From positions 1-64,000 of the forward strand of contig WFMF01000668.1 in NCBI GenBank assembly GCA_011033025.1: 64,000 nt of DNA. The letters run 5' to 3'. The notes beneath the pieces were generated by a model. That model worked only from the letters and a program-made list of their open reading frames with translations, did not search any database and was not told the DNA's origin. Positions 51,678-62,696 of this stretch are shown here, piece after piece. Origin of the DNA: Beroe forskalii. Taxonomy: Eukaryota; Ctenophora; Nuda; Beroida; Beroidae. The translations under genes and the position numbers were made by a program. Numbering within the stretch: position 1 is the first letter of the stretch; each line of letters starts with the position of its first letter.

Positions 51678-52138
51678 AATTCGGCTAGAGTTAGGGTTTG
51701 GGTGAGGGTTTGGGTTTGGGTTAGGGTTTGGTTCAGGCTTTGCCCTTTGGGTTAGGCTTTGGGTTAGGCTTTGGTTCAGGGCTTGGGTTAGGGTTTGGGT
51801 TTAAGGTTTGGGTTAGGTTATGGGTTAGGGTTTTGGTTAGGGTTTGGGTTCGGGTTTGGGTTTGGGTTAGATTTTGGGTTAGGGTTTGGGTTAGGGTTTG
51901 GATTAGGGTTTGGGTTAGAGTTTGGGTTAGGGTTTGGGTTGAGGTTTGGGTTAGGGTTTGGGTTTGGGTTAGTGTTTGGGTTAGGGTTTGGGTTAGGGTT
52001 TGGGTTAGGGTTTGGGTAAGAGTTTGGGTTAGGGTTTGGGTTAGGGTTTGGGTTAAGGTTTGCGTTAGGGTTTGGGTTAAGGTTTGGGTTAGGGTTTGGG
52101 TAAAGGTTTGGGTTAGGGTTTGGGTTAGGGTTTGGGTG
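51678..52138. repeat. Interstitial telomere-like array (TTAGGG/TTTGGG)
   Basis: About 38 twelve-base units, mostly GGGTTAGGGTTT, alternate the metazoan telomere hexamer TTAGGG with TTTGGG. The 12-bp period leaves long spurious frames on both strands (Val-Trp-Val-Arg and Thr-Gln-Thr-Leu repeats). Confidence 0.95.
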
Positions 52139-52870
52139 TTACTGTTACTGTGTCGTAATGGTGTCACTGTGTCGTATCGGTGTTACTGTGTCGTATCGGT
52201 GTTATTGTGTCGTTACGGTGTTAGTGTTTCTTAACGACGTTATTGAGTCGTAACGACGTAACTGAGTCCTAACGGCGATGTGTGTCGTAACGGCGATGTG
52301 TGTCGTAACGGCGATACTGTGTCGTATCGTTGTTACTGTGCCGTAACGACGATACTGTCGTAACGTTGTTACTGTGTCGATACGGCTTCACTGTTTCGTA
52401 ACAACGTTACTGTGTCGTAACGGCATTACTGTGTGGTAACGACGTTACTGAGTCGTAACGACGATACTGTATCATAACAGCATTACAGTGTCGTAACGGT
52501 GTCACTGTGACGTAACAGTATTTCTGCTTTACTGTGTCGTAACGTTGTTACTGTGCCTAATTATAGTAAACAGTGTTACTGTGCCGTTAATGTGTCGTAA
52601 CGCTGTTTCTGTGTCATAACGGAGTTTCTGTGCCGTTACTTCTCATCTCTGTCGTAACTGTGTTACTGTGTCGTAACGACGATACTGTCGTAACGTTGTT
52701 ACTGTGTCGATACGGCTTTACTGTTTCGTAACAACGTTACTGTGTCGTAACGGCATTACTGTGTTGTAACGACGTTACTGAGTCATAACGATGATACTGT
52801 GTCATAACAGCATTACAGTGTCGTAACGGTGTCACTGTGACGTAACGGTGTTTCTGCTTTACTGTGTGGC
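52139..52870. repeat. GTGTCGTAACGGTGTTACT repeats, right block
   Basis: A degenerate array of about 20-bp units with a higher-order duplication: TACTGTGTCGATACGGCTT and its surroundings occur near 52,372 and 52,700. Confidence 0.9.
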
Positions 52871-52871
52871 A

Positions 52872-53143
52872 CAGGATAGACGTATGATACCTTTACTAAT
52901 TTACTAGACCGCAACATTGTTACGACGGAGAGGCGAAGCAGCACCAAAACTCGGCGCAGTAACACTGTTGCTATAATTAGGCACAGTAACAACGTTACGA
53001 CACAGTGTGTCGTAACGTTGTTACTGTGCCTAATTATAGTTAACAGTGTTACTGCGCCGGAGTTTCTGTGCCGTTACTTCGCATCTCCGTCGTAACAATG
53101 TTGCGGTCTAGTAAATTAGTAAAGGTATCATACGTCTATCCTG
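52872..53143. repeat. Spacerless 136-bp-arm palindrome
   Basis: CAGGATAGACGTATGATACC at the left pairs with its complement ending at 53,143; the centre is near 53,006-53,008 at CACAG/TGTG. The pairing is nearly complete, with a few mismatches and small indels in the middle of each arm. Confidence 0.9.
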
Positions 53144-53567
53144 AGCCGAGTTATGAACGAAATACGTTCGATTATGACCTCAGGACTTTGAATATTTTTG
53201 CGTCCAATATTCTCAACGTCCAATTTGCGAAATTAGGGCGTTGGGAGATATGGGCGCATCTTATACGTACATACTTTCAAAGTTAATAAATCGTAGTTTG
53301 TATGAAAGTACTTAAACTATCTGGCCGCTTATTTTGATACTATTTTTTTTGAATATTTGTTTAAGTAAGCCTATAATCGGCCCGGCGCTACGGGTCTGTA
53401 GTTGTTTACAATATTTAATGTTGTTGTTGACTATTGACATGGTTGTTGATGTTGTGATAAACCTAGGTGCGAGGATTTGCCATTAAACGTTTTCCAGGGC
53501 CAGCCGGAATGATATTTTTAAGGGAAACATACCCACATATCCATATCAATGCGAATTTAGTAAGTTA

Positions 53568-53940
53568 GCGATCGGCGCTGATCAGCGCTGATCGGCGCTG
53601 ATCAGCGCTGATCAGCGCCGATGGACTTTTCTAAGGCTCCTATGCAGGTTTTGTAGGCGCTGATCAGCGCTGATCAGCGCTGATCGGCGGTTAATTTCGC
53701 CGATCAGCGCTGATTGATCGCCGATCGGCGCTGATCAGCGCTGATCAGCGCCGACGACCGCCGATGAAATTTTAAATTTTTTTTCCATCGGCGCTGATCA
53801 GCCGATCAGCGCTGATCGGCGGTGTCGCTGATCAGCGCTGATCAATGCTGATCAGCCATTCAGCGCCGATCGCGCTGATCAGCGCCGATCGGCGCTGATC
53901 GGCGGTGGGTCGGCGCTGATCAGCGCTGATCAGCGCCGAT
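53568..53940. repeat. GATCAGCGC satellite, right end of the foldback element
   Basis: Mirror partner of 50,410-50,757. Confidence 0.93.
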
Positions 53941-54349
53941 TGCAAGGTGCCCATCTGCCAAATTATCTTTATATTGATCAGCAACCCCAGTTAAGAAAGG
54001 GCAACATTTGTAAGTCATTTTAGTTTCATGAAATGATTCCTGTAAAACGTAGGTGGGTACATGTAGTCAAATGTCTTATCTACAAAGGTGTATGAGAGTA
54101 TGAGTATACTACAAACATAACAAAATACTATTACATATCGTATATATCGTACTTCTGCTCTTATGTACCTGGGTACCTATCAACGTTGTAGGTATATCGT
54201 TTGGTTGGGTACTGATCCCATAAAAACCGGTCAGCGGAGTGAAAAATCGCCGGTAGGTAGAGATCTCCATCTTCATGACGAGATTAATGAAGACGTTCAT
54301 AACTACTCCTCAACAATTCAACAAATCATTAATAGGTATAGCTGTATAG

Positions 54350-54580
54350 TCTCATCATTGCTATTGCGACGATGCTAGGAAAATATACGAGAAAATAGAG
54401 AATATTGTAAAACGGTTGAACCTGGCCGAGATCGTGCTGATTCAGCACACAAACTATAATGTGTATGAGTTTACTGAAATGCCGCTGCATCTGAGCAGCT
54501 GCAGTTTTGGGCAGGAATGCAGCAAAACTATAATTAGAGCACAAATTGCGCGAAAGGGACGCTCGTGCGTAATCCTGTGA
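54350..54580 (+). pseudogene. Coding-like fragment, unrecognised
   Basis: A 76-codon frame opens after a stop at 54,347 and ends in TGA at 54,578-54,580. The composition is protein-like: DDARKIYEKIENIVKRLNLA, then LIQHTNYNVYEFTEMPLHL. There is no start codon in a good context. The final codons overlap the left arm of an imperfect hairpin (54,541-54,644). It may be an exon or a decayed element; no family recognised. Confidence 0.3.
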
Positions 54581-54644
54581 CGCAATGGTTTACGGTTAGG
54601 ATAGACGTATGGTTCGCACGAACGTTCCCATCGCGCAATTTGTG
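54541..54644. repeat. Imperfect 31-bp hairpin
   Basis: GCACAAATTGCGCGAAAGGG...CGTGCG pairs with CGCACG...CCCATCGCGCAATTTGTGC across a 40-bp spacer, with a few mismatches. Confidence 0.8.
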
Positions 54645-55093
54645 CCTCAAGGTGCAGTCTTTTTTTTGTCCGGGTGGGGTTTTGTCCTACCATCGCAGCT
54701 GCAACAACGTCGTTGGTAAATACTATCATGCAATTTTCAGTAAACGACCATTAAAAGGTCAATTAGCTATTTGGTCACTCGCAAGTAATTCTATCTTGGT
54801 CTACCCTATTAAGAAAAAGTTCTGTTTTTGGCCTAAAAGTGGCAATTTTTATGTGCAATCATTGTTGTTCCCGTATACCCACCAACGTAATTTGTGCACT
54901 GTGGCCAAATAATTTTTGCAAAGTTATTCGTAAGAAATAACGACATATTAAACCAAATGCGCGGCGTTCCAATGAGCCCGCATTGCGTGTTTTGCTCGAC
55001 AGCAAAATGGGCCTTAATAATTTCGAACTTTTTCTTGACGTTATTTTGTTTAACTCATTGAGCTGATCATTTTGGTACCAAATTTATGGTAGT

Positions 55094-55323
55094 TTGTTAA
55101 CTTTTTTTAATTTCGCGACGCCGGCCTCTGCTCCTTACTTGATCACGATGAGCGACGTGCCCTTTGCGTTGCACAATTATGGCCAGGAAAATTTTTTATA
55201 TGAGTGCACCAGTGAACTATCTTATTCTATTCAAAAAGCGTCTGAATTGATGGCTATGGCTATTTTGGATCAGATTTATGGCAATTTGATAATCAAGAGT
55301 CAAAAGTTAATGATTTTTGGTTG
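55094..55323 (+). pseudogene. Coding-like fragment, unrecognised
   Basis: A 76-codon frame to TGA contains SDVPFALHNYGQENFLYECT and ELSYSIQKASELMAMAILDQ. It looks like protein but has no recognised homologue and no clear splice sites. A nearby shorter frame (about 54,985-55,060) has a similar look. It may belong to the same decayed unit as 54,350-54,580. Confidence 0.28.
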
Positions 55324-55749
55324 ATGTTCCTTCGCGCGCGCGTCGAAAATCGGACCACGCCACATGCAGATTCATAATCATATGAAAATTGGAAAGGGCT
55401 GCCATTGATTTCAGTTGGGCATGGCATGGGCACTCGAGTTCGTGCCGTGATGCAGTCAAGCTTAAAATAAAATTGAATATAAAATATTCGCACATATTTC
55501 AATAAAATCTGGCAAAATACGTTAGCGTCGCTAAAATCATCAATTCAAGGCTCAAACGCGCGCACATAACTTTGCGACGTTACGAACCAGGCCAGTGCAG
55601 TAGCCACCGCACCTGCCACGTATGTTCTTCTCTCCCTTCGTTGTAGCTCTGTGGAATTAAATTCATTTCTGTCGTTTTGCGTTTACTTATGTTACGCCAT
55701 CAGCTGTTGTACGTTTCGATGATGAATCCCACCATGATAGTGAGCTAAG

Positions 55750-57650
55750 ATCTAATGAACTCGATCTATAAATGAATAATATTATATGTTCCACGATCTA
55801 TTAAGCAACAATCTACTGAAGTATTGACCCGAGATCTATCTATCTATGTTCCACGATCTAGTGAGCTACGATCTATTGAGCTACGATCTTCTGAGCTATA
55901 CGATCTACTGAGCTACGATTTATTGAATTACGATAGATTGAGCTACAATCTAACGGGCTACGATCCAATGAGCTACGATCTACGGGAGCCGGACATTTGA
56001 TCTCACGACATTTGATCTCCAGACAGTCCATCTGCGACACTTCATTTCCACATACGACATTTCATCTCTAATTTTAGGCTACTGTAAATTGATAGTGGGC
56101 TCTACGTTTGATCACAAAGGGTACGAGATATGATCTCAAGGTACGACATTTGATCTCTAAGTACCTATAGAAAGTGATTCCAGGCTGCGACGTTTGATCC
56201 CAAGGTACGACATTTGATCTCTGGGTACGACATTTGATCTTTAAGTATAAGAGAAATTGATTCCAGGCTGCGACGTTTGATCCCAAGGAACGACGTTTGA
56301 TCTCTTGGTACGACATTTGATCTCAGGGTACAACATTTGATCTCTAAGTAGAGAAATTGATTCTAGGCTGCGACGTTTGATCCCAAGGTACGACGTTTGA
56401 TCTCAGGGTACGTTTGATCTCAGGGTACGACATTTGATCTATAAGTAGAGAAATTGATTCCAGGCTGCGACGTTTGATCCCAGGGACGTTTGGGGGTACG
56501 GACACGACGTTTGATCTCAGGGCTAATCGACAATTTGATCTTAGGGCGTTTGATCTCAGGGTACCATTTGATCTCGGGGTACTACATTTGATATATGAGT
56601 ATAGAAAGTGATTCCAGGCTCTATGTTCCACGATTTAGTGAGCTACGAATTAGTACGATCTACTGATCAACGATCTATTGACCCACGGTGTAATGATCTA
56701 TCCTCCACGATTTAGTGATCATGATGCTACGATCTAGTGAGCCATGATCTAGTGAGCTACGATCTATTGAGCTAGTACGATCAATATATGCTTTGTTCCA
56801 CGATCTATTGATCAGCTACAATCCAGTGCGCTATGATCTAGTTCGAGCTACGATCTAATGAGCTACGATCTAATGATCTATGTTCCACGATCTAGTGAGC
56901 TACGATGCATCGAGATTCGAGGCACAATCTACTGATCCACAATCTGTTGATCAACGATATGAATTAAGCTAGGACCTACTGAGCTACGATCTACTATGCT
57001 ATGATTTATTGAATTACGATCCATTGAGCTATTATCGACGATCTATTAAACTACGATGCATTGAGCAACGATCTAACGGGCTACGATCCACTGTTCTACG
57101 ATCTATTTACTTTTAGCTACATCTATTGATCTATGTTCCACGATCTAGTGATGTACGATCTTTTTACCAACGATGTAATGATCTATGTTCCACGATCTAT
57201 TGACTTTGAGCTATGATCTACTAAGCTACGATCTCTGCTATGTTCCACGATCTAGTGAGGTACAATCTAGTGAGTCATGATCTAGTGAGCTTCGATCTAA
57301 TGAACTACGATCTATGTTCCACGATCTATTGCTCTATTGATCTATGTTCCACGATCTAGTGAGCTACGATCTAATGAGCTACCATCTTATGATCTATGTT
57401 CAAAGATCTATTGAGCTACGATCTACTGAGCTACGATTTAGTGAGCAACGATTTATTGATCTATGTTCCACGATCCTGTTCAAAGATCTAAATCCAGTTC
57501 TACGATCCTGTTCCACGATCCTGTTCCGGTTCCATGATCTTACTTGTTTTAGTGAGCTACGATATATTTCGATCTATGTTCCAAAATCTAGTTAGCTATG
57601 TTCTAAGATCTAAATTCAGTTCCACGATCCTGTTCCAAGATCTAAATCCA
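55750..57650. repeat. Degenerate arrays of CGATCTA and TTTGATCTC words
   Basis: About 1.9 kb of loosely periodic 11-14 bp words: GAGCTACGATCTA(T/C)T and TATGTTCCACGATCTA. An interior block at 56,070-56,620 is built of TGATTCCAGGCTGCGACGTT and GGTACGACATTTGATCTC. The copies are too diverged to count reliably. All open frames here are repeat artefacts. Confidence 0.9.
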
Positions 57651-57926
57651 GTTTCTTTTCATTTTGATTTGAATTGCGATGCATTTGCGTTATATTATGT
57701 CCATAATATACATACTTGCCAGACGTAGTGAAACGTTGCCTGGCTCCCTTCGAATAAATACATAATAAACAGCAGTTCCGACATTCCATATTTGATTTGT
57801 GTTGATAGCTTCATCAGATCATCAGTTTTTCGATATATCATTATCAATCAAAATATGAATCGATGTAAACCGCGCACGCGCATAGTGCGCGGCTCATATA
57901 AATGATAACGTACATAATCTCCAATT

Positions 57927-58820
57927 GAGTGTTTATTATTCGTGTTCTTTTCCGTGCCTCTCCATATCTTAGCCAATTTAATCCTATTCCACCCATTTTC
58001 TATTATTTTCATATTTAAGCACCGTTTTTCTATTCCATTTATCATTATTTCCTATTCTTTTTCCAATTTTCCAGTTCCATTCTAAAATAGACAGCAACTA
58101 GACCGTTCCTTTTTCCCTTCCGACTATCACTATCTTAGGGCCGTAACTCTTTTAAAAAATTACTCACCCTCTCCAAAAATTGAGCCGCGCACTATATTTG
58201 CTTTCGAAATTCATTGACATTGTTTATATAGGAGCAAATTGATCACACGTGTATGGCATTTAACTTACCAGTGTTTATTATTCGTGATCTTTTCCGTGCC
58301 TCTCCATATCTTAGCCAATTTAATCCTATTCCACCCATTTTCTATTATTTTCATATTTAAGCACCGTTTTTCTATTCCATTTATCATTAATTCCTATTCT
58401 TTTTCCAGTTCCATTCTAAAATAGACAGCAACTAGACCGTTCCTTTTTCCCTTCCGACTATCACTATCTTAGGGCCGTAACTCTTTTAAAAAATTACTCA
58501 CCCTCTCCAAAAATTGAGCCGCGCACTATATTTGCTTTCGAAATTCATTGACATTGTTTATATAGGAGCAAATTGATCACACGTGTATGGCATTTAACTT
58601 ACCAGTGTTTATTATTCGTGTTCTTTTCCGTGCCTCTCCATATCTTAGCCAATTTAATCCTATTCCACCCATTTTCTATTATTTTCATATTTAAGCACCG
58701 TTTTTCTATTCCATTTATCATTATTTCCTATTCTTTTTCCAGTTCCATTCTAAAATAGACAGCAACTAGACCGTTCCTTTTTCCCTTCCGACTATCACTA
58801 TCTTAGGGCCGTAACTCTTT
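57927..58820. repeat. Tandem triplication, about 334-343 bp per unit
   Basis: The block starting GTGTTTATTATTCGTG begins at 57,927, 58,270 and 58,604. Copies one and two end in AATTACTCACCCTCTCCAAA plus about 90 bp; copy three is cut short near 58,824. Copies are nearly identical apart from small indels. Confidence 0.95.
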
Positions 58821-58825
58821 TAAAC

Positions 58826-59095
58826 AAGAATTGCGCCGTTACCCATTTGCGGGCGCTTAATTTCCCTCCCCCGAGCTTGAAGAAAATATTAATAGAAACG
58901 CACAATTCTAAATGCATGTGGGACATGGGCAGCTTCGATCCGACGATCCACGTTGATGAGCTTTTTAACAACGCAATTGCATTATTTCACGAAGTTATTT
59001 ATACGTCTATTTCTTCTGACTGGATGGCTATCAAAAGTGACGTCAAAAATGAACGTTAGCAGCTGGTAAAGGTAAGGTAACATCCTACGAATTTC
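58826..59095 (+). pseudogene. Decayed protein fragment tied to the GC-rich repeat family
   Basis: A plus-strand frame from about 58,850 to the stop at 59,057 reads KKILIETHNSKCMWDMGSFD, then HVDELFNNAIALFHEV, then ISSDWMAIKSDV. The DNA for the last part (TTTCTTCTGACTGGATGGC...GTGACGTC...GTAACATCCTACGA) is the same module found at 5,258, 6,108 and, in pieces, near 48,550-48,632, where I-S-S-D-W-M-A or similar is also encoded. No named domain recognised. Upstream, the frame is lost at the junction with the triplication. Confidence 0.4.
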
Positions 59096-59099
59096 ATGA

Positions 59100-61283
59100 T
59101 ATACAATTTCATGATACAGTAATTTGTTTTTCCACCATAAATTGTTCAAAATTGCTAGAATTTCAAACATTGGTAAAGTGTTGACTCGGCCTTGAATTTT
59201 TTTCGCTAAAATTTGATAGGCTAACTAAAAAACAACATGAAAAAATGATGAGCCGCAGCGCATGCATGTTATTCGACATGTACATCCATCCTGATCTTGC
59301 GGAGTGAATTGAAAGCAACTGCGCTAATTAAGGTTGCTTAAACTCCACCTGATGGTACCATTGTTGACGATATCTCCCTCAAATATGTGGACATCTCCCT
59401 CAAATTTGTGGACATCTCCCTCAAATTTTGTGGACATATCTCCCTCGGACTTTCCGGGCACTTTCCAGAAATTACAGTAGTTGTATTGCAAATCTGGACC
59501 TGCTATGCACATATCCTATTCTCCCCTTCCCAAACACGATCTCTGCTAACCCTCTCATTTGCCTTTTTGTATTCACAAAAAGGCCAATGGAGAGGGAAAA
59601 AATTACTCACCCTCTCCAAAAAATACCCCTTACCAACGGACTTCTTTATTAACCTTTTAATTTATTTCCTTGTGTTTAAATCAAACGCTGTTTTTGTTGC
59701 TTGATTGAGACGAATTTCGTGTTGGTCACACATATAGAAGTTCAAAGACAAGCCTTGGAAAATAGATGATGGGTTTGAATCCCGAGAGACCACTAAAGAA
59801 AAGCAAATAGGAAAAGGATGAGTGTTTTGAACGCATTTTAACCTCTTATTTTTCATCTTATTTCTTTCTCTTTTATCATTTTTAAATATCTACTTAGTAC
59901 GCACTTACTGGTGGGGGGGGGTGGCCGTCCTTGCCAGGGGGGATTTAATCAATTTTCCCCCAGTACAGAATATATAAATTTGGGAAGGGTTAGCAGAGTT
60001 TGAGATTCATCGAGTACGTACCATGCAGCATACGCCATGCACGCTATAACCTAAATAACCTCCAACTACAGCGCTAGATTAAGATATTTTATGTTATTTT
60101 ACCACTTTTAAAACTACTGTGTACAATCAAATTTGCGGACGGTTTCAGATGACAAGTACGAGTAGCAACGAATCAACCACTTCCTGCTTTCCTGTTAACA
60201 TACCAGTTTTCTACTTCATTTAGAGTATCCACTTTTATGCCACTAGGTGCCGAAGTATCAGTTGTCGAATCGTTTTGTTTATATTCTACAATAATATACT
60301 AATTAGACTTTCATGACGGGTGCATTAATTCACACTAGTTCATCTTACATATTAGGAATAAGCTAATAGACTAAAATTATTCATTACATCAGGCAGTAAA
60401 ATCGTTTATTCACTCATTTTTCTTGTCCGAACAGCCAAAAGCTATTCTTACGTGTAAGACTCAGGATAGTTAAAATCTTTTAATCCAGTACAATCCTCCC
60501 GCAACGGGCGTGTAAGCGCATTTTTACTAGCTGTTTCTTTTTATAATCAGTCATAATTCTTTAGCCTCAAGATTATCGCATCGACGCTACACTGTATCTC
60601 ATGGCTCGCTACGCTTAAAGTATCTTTTACTTAAATCATCACCATTTTAGGTGCACTGACTCAGTATCATAACATGACTACTTATGGCAACTATTATTAT
60701 CTTTACCGTAAGAATACCCTTCACGATGGGCACATTGGTGCAGTACTTCTTTTCGGCTTGCTAAGTTTAATTATCGCTTTAATAATCTTCCACTCAACTT
60801 GAATATAGGCGTACGGGTAGGTTGGTAAGGCATTTTATCTCGAATATCTCTGTCATTCATAATACTCCTTATGATGGACATATAGATGCAGGTGCAGCCT
60901 TTTCCCGACTAGTTTTGACAATTTATCTTCAACTAGCATTGCTGAATTAATCTGTATCGATACTCCTCATGATGGGCGCAATGGCGCAGTATTACATTGA
61001 TTAACTATATTGGGCATTTATAGCGTTTTTTCAGCATCTTCTTGATATAATGATATGCAGGGGTTGCAATGGCGTTGATATTCTAAACATTGACAAGCTT
61101 TTCCTACTTATCTTTTTCAATCAACTAGCTAAGTCAAATTGGTAGTATTTTCCAATTAATTCAGAAGATTATTCGGAAAACATAAAATTTTAATATATTA
61201 ACAACAACACGACAGAAAACTATACTGGTAGGCTCCCCATCGATGGGCCTGAACATGAATGACGAATGGGCACCCACAGTAGC
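59100..61283. other. Gene-poor DNA with short repeats
   Basis: At 59,371-59,450 a 20-bp unit (CATCTCCCTCAAATTTGTGGA-like) occurs four times. Between about 60,310 and 61,080 a loosely conserved phrase (CCTCATGATGGGCGCAATGG-like, followed by GCAGTA) recurs five or six times at irregular 90-200 bp spacing. No supported gene. Confidence 0.5.
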
Positions 61284-62377
61284 TTGAGAAAATATGCTAC
61301 GGTCGGTCTTGGAACTTTGGAATGGAACAAAATACAACGAAAGACCAGATTGATTCTCTTAGACATCATAGAAGCATCGACCTCAGTTGATAAATGAAGC
61401 CTCGAAAAAGAAAATCGCACTGATTGCTAAGACTACCAGTTTCAACGAGTATACCGAAAAGAAATTAAGGAAATACAGTGAAAAACACAAAAAAACACAA
61501 ACACAAACAAAAACACAAATCAACACAGTTTTGGTCGTCTGTTATTGATTAGAGCTCTTGCATGCCGTTCTTCCTACTTTATAGCCACGCCAAGTACCTA
61601 TTTCTTCTAGAATTCTCATAATACCCTAGATTTCTCATAAGTTCACGGCCCATCTTGAAATAGATTGAAGTAGTGAAGGTTTACTTAGATTATGTCTTGG
61701 ACTTAAGGCATTCTGTTATAATTAGTGCACTGTCGTGATAAACCTCCTCGTTGTTAAATGTGGCCCTCCTTACTCTCAACATGAACATCACTATCACTTA
61801 ATAAATGCCTTTTTATGTTTTTGCTAGTATTGGTATGTTAACAGCTTCCTCTTCGACCAGGAACCCTTATTCTTGTTCCAGCTTCACCGTAATCAGAGAC
61901 TGTCTGCCACTCTTGAGAGTGTGGCGACTCTCCAGGTAAGTGGCTCTCCTTTCCGGCATTGGATAACACTCCTAAAATTCAACACAATGGGCGCAAGACG
62001 CAAGAAAAGGGAAGGGAACCGATGCAAGGGGCGGAATTTTCGACAACTGTAGGAATACATAATATAGATGCAATGGGCGCTAAGACGCTAGTATATCGTT
62101 ATAGAAGACACTCTTGGATCAGCAAATGCTCTTCAATAGAAACCAAATTAAGAAGCATTTCAATATGGGGAAACCAACGGGGGAATGGGGAAACAAATTG
62201 GGAAATAAAAAGGGGTACAAAGATTGTCCGACGCTGTCTGACCCCCTCGCGGGGGCCAGACGACGTTTGACAATACAAGGAGAGTATTCCATAACCAAGC
62301 CCATTGCCCAAACACCCCAAAAGGGGAGTATCCGGCGAGCTTTGGCTAGTTAAATTTAAAAAAAAACAAAAAAAAAC
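61284..62377 (+). mobile_element. 1.07 kb poly-A-tailed dispersed repeat, copy 2
   Basis: Same orientation and layout as 14,604-15,673, with the same splice-donor-like CTCCAG/GTAAGTGG and GC-rich hairpin. The A-rich tail is interrupted (AAACAAAAAAAAA). It is followed by CATAATCTCCAATT, which also occurs near 57,913. The reading frames differ from copy 1 through indels, so no protein is supported. Confidence 0.75.
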
Positions 62378-62419
62378 ATAATCTCCAATTAATTGAGCCT
62401 TTCTTGAGCGTTACTTGAC

Positions 62420-62645
62420 GTAACGCGCGAATGACATTTTCATGTACGCCGCGCACCCCAACGAGTGCACAGTGTTCGCTGGGAAGGAAGACTAGCTAAC
62501 GCTTTAACCAGGACCCTGGGGTTCGCAGGTCCCGGGCCCGGCCCGGTGGTTGTCTGACGTTGACAGACCCTCTCGAGAATCAGCGCCGCGCGCGTGGCTG
62601 GCGTCAGCGGGTCATACATCGTACGACAAGACCCTGAGGACCCCG
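62420..62645. mobile_element. GC-rich repeat fragment, inverted copy of 6,355-6,510
   Basis: Contains the complement of the left block: AGGAAGACTAGCTAACGCTT, GGTTGTCTGACGTTGACAGA, GGTCATACATCGTACGACAA. It shares CGAGTGCACAGTGTTCGCTGG with 48,657-48,676 in inverted orientation. Confidence 0.7.
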
Positions 62646-62696
62646 ACCATCAAACGGTTAATATGAAAGGCGAATTTATATTTCAAGAACTTCACA

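Larger units (their letters stand above)
50390..53959. mobile_element. Foldback-type DNA transposon, 3.57 kb, 8-bp target-site duplication
   Basis: The termini are inverted: GGCAGATGGGCACCTTGCA at the left and its exact complement at the right. Identical AAATTATC lies at 50,382-50,389 and 53,960-53,967. The inverted arms extend about 500 bp inward: a tandem array of the self-complementary word GGCGCTGATCAGCGC, then a 120-bp unique segment (50,765-50,885 pairing with 53,430-53,555). The core holds three other arrays. No transposase was found, so it is non-autonomous. An 8-bp duplication fits hAT, P, Merlin or Mutator-like enzymes; the arrayed ends recall foldback elements. Confidence 0.93.

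Noticed and set aside
51728..52234. Open frames of 168 and 144 codons on opposite strands
   Set aside because: Produced by the 12-bp telomere-like repeat.
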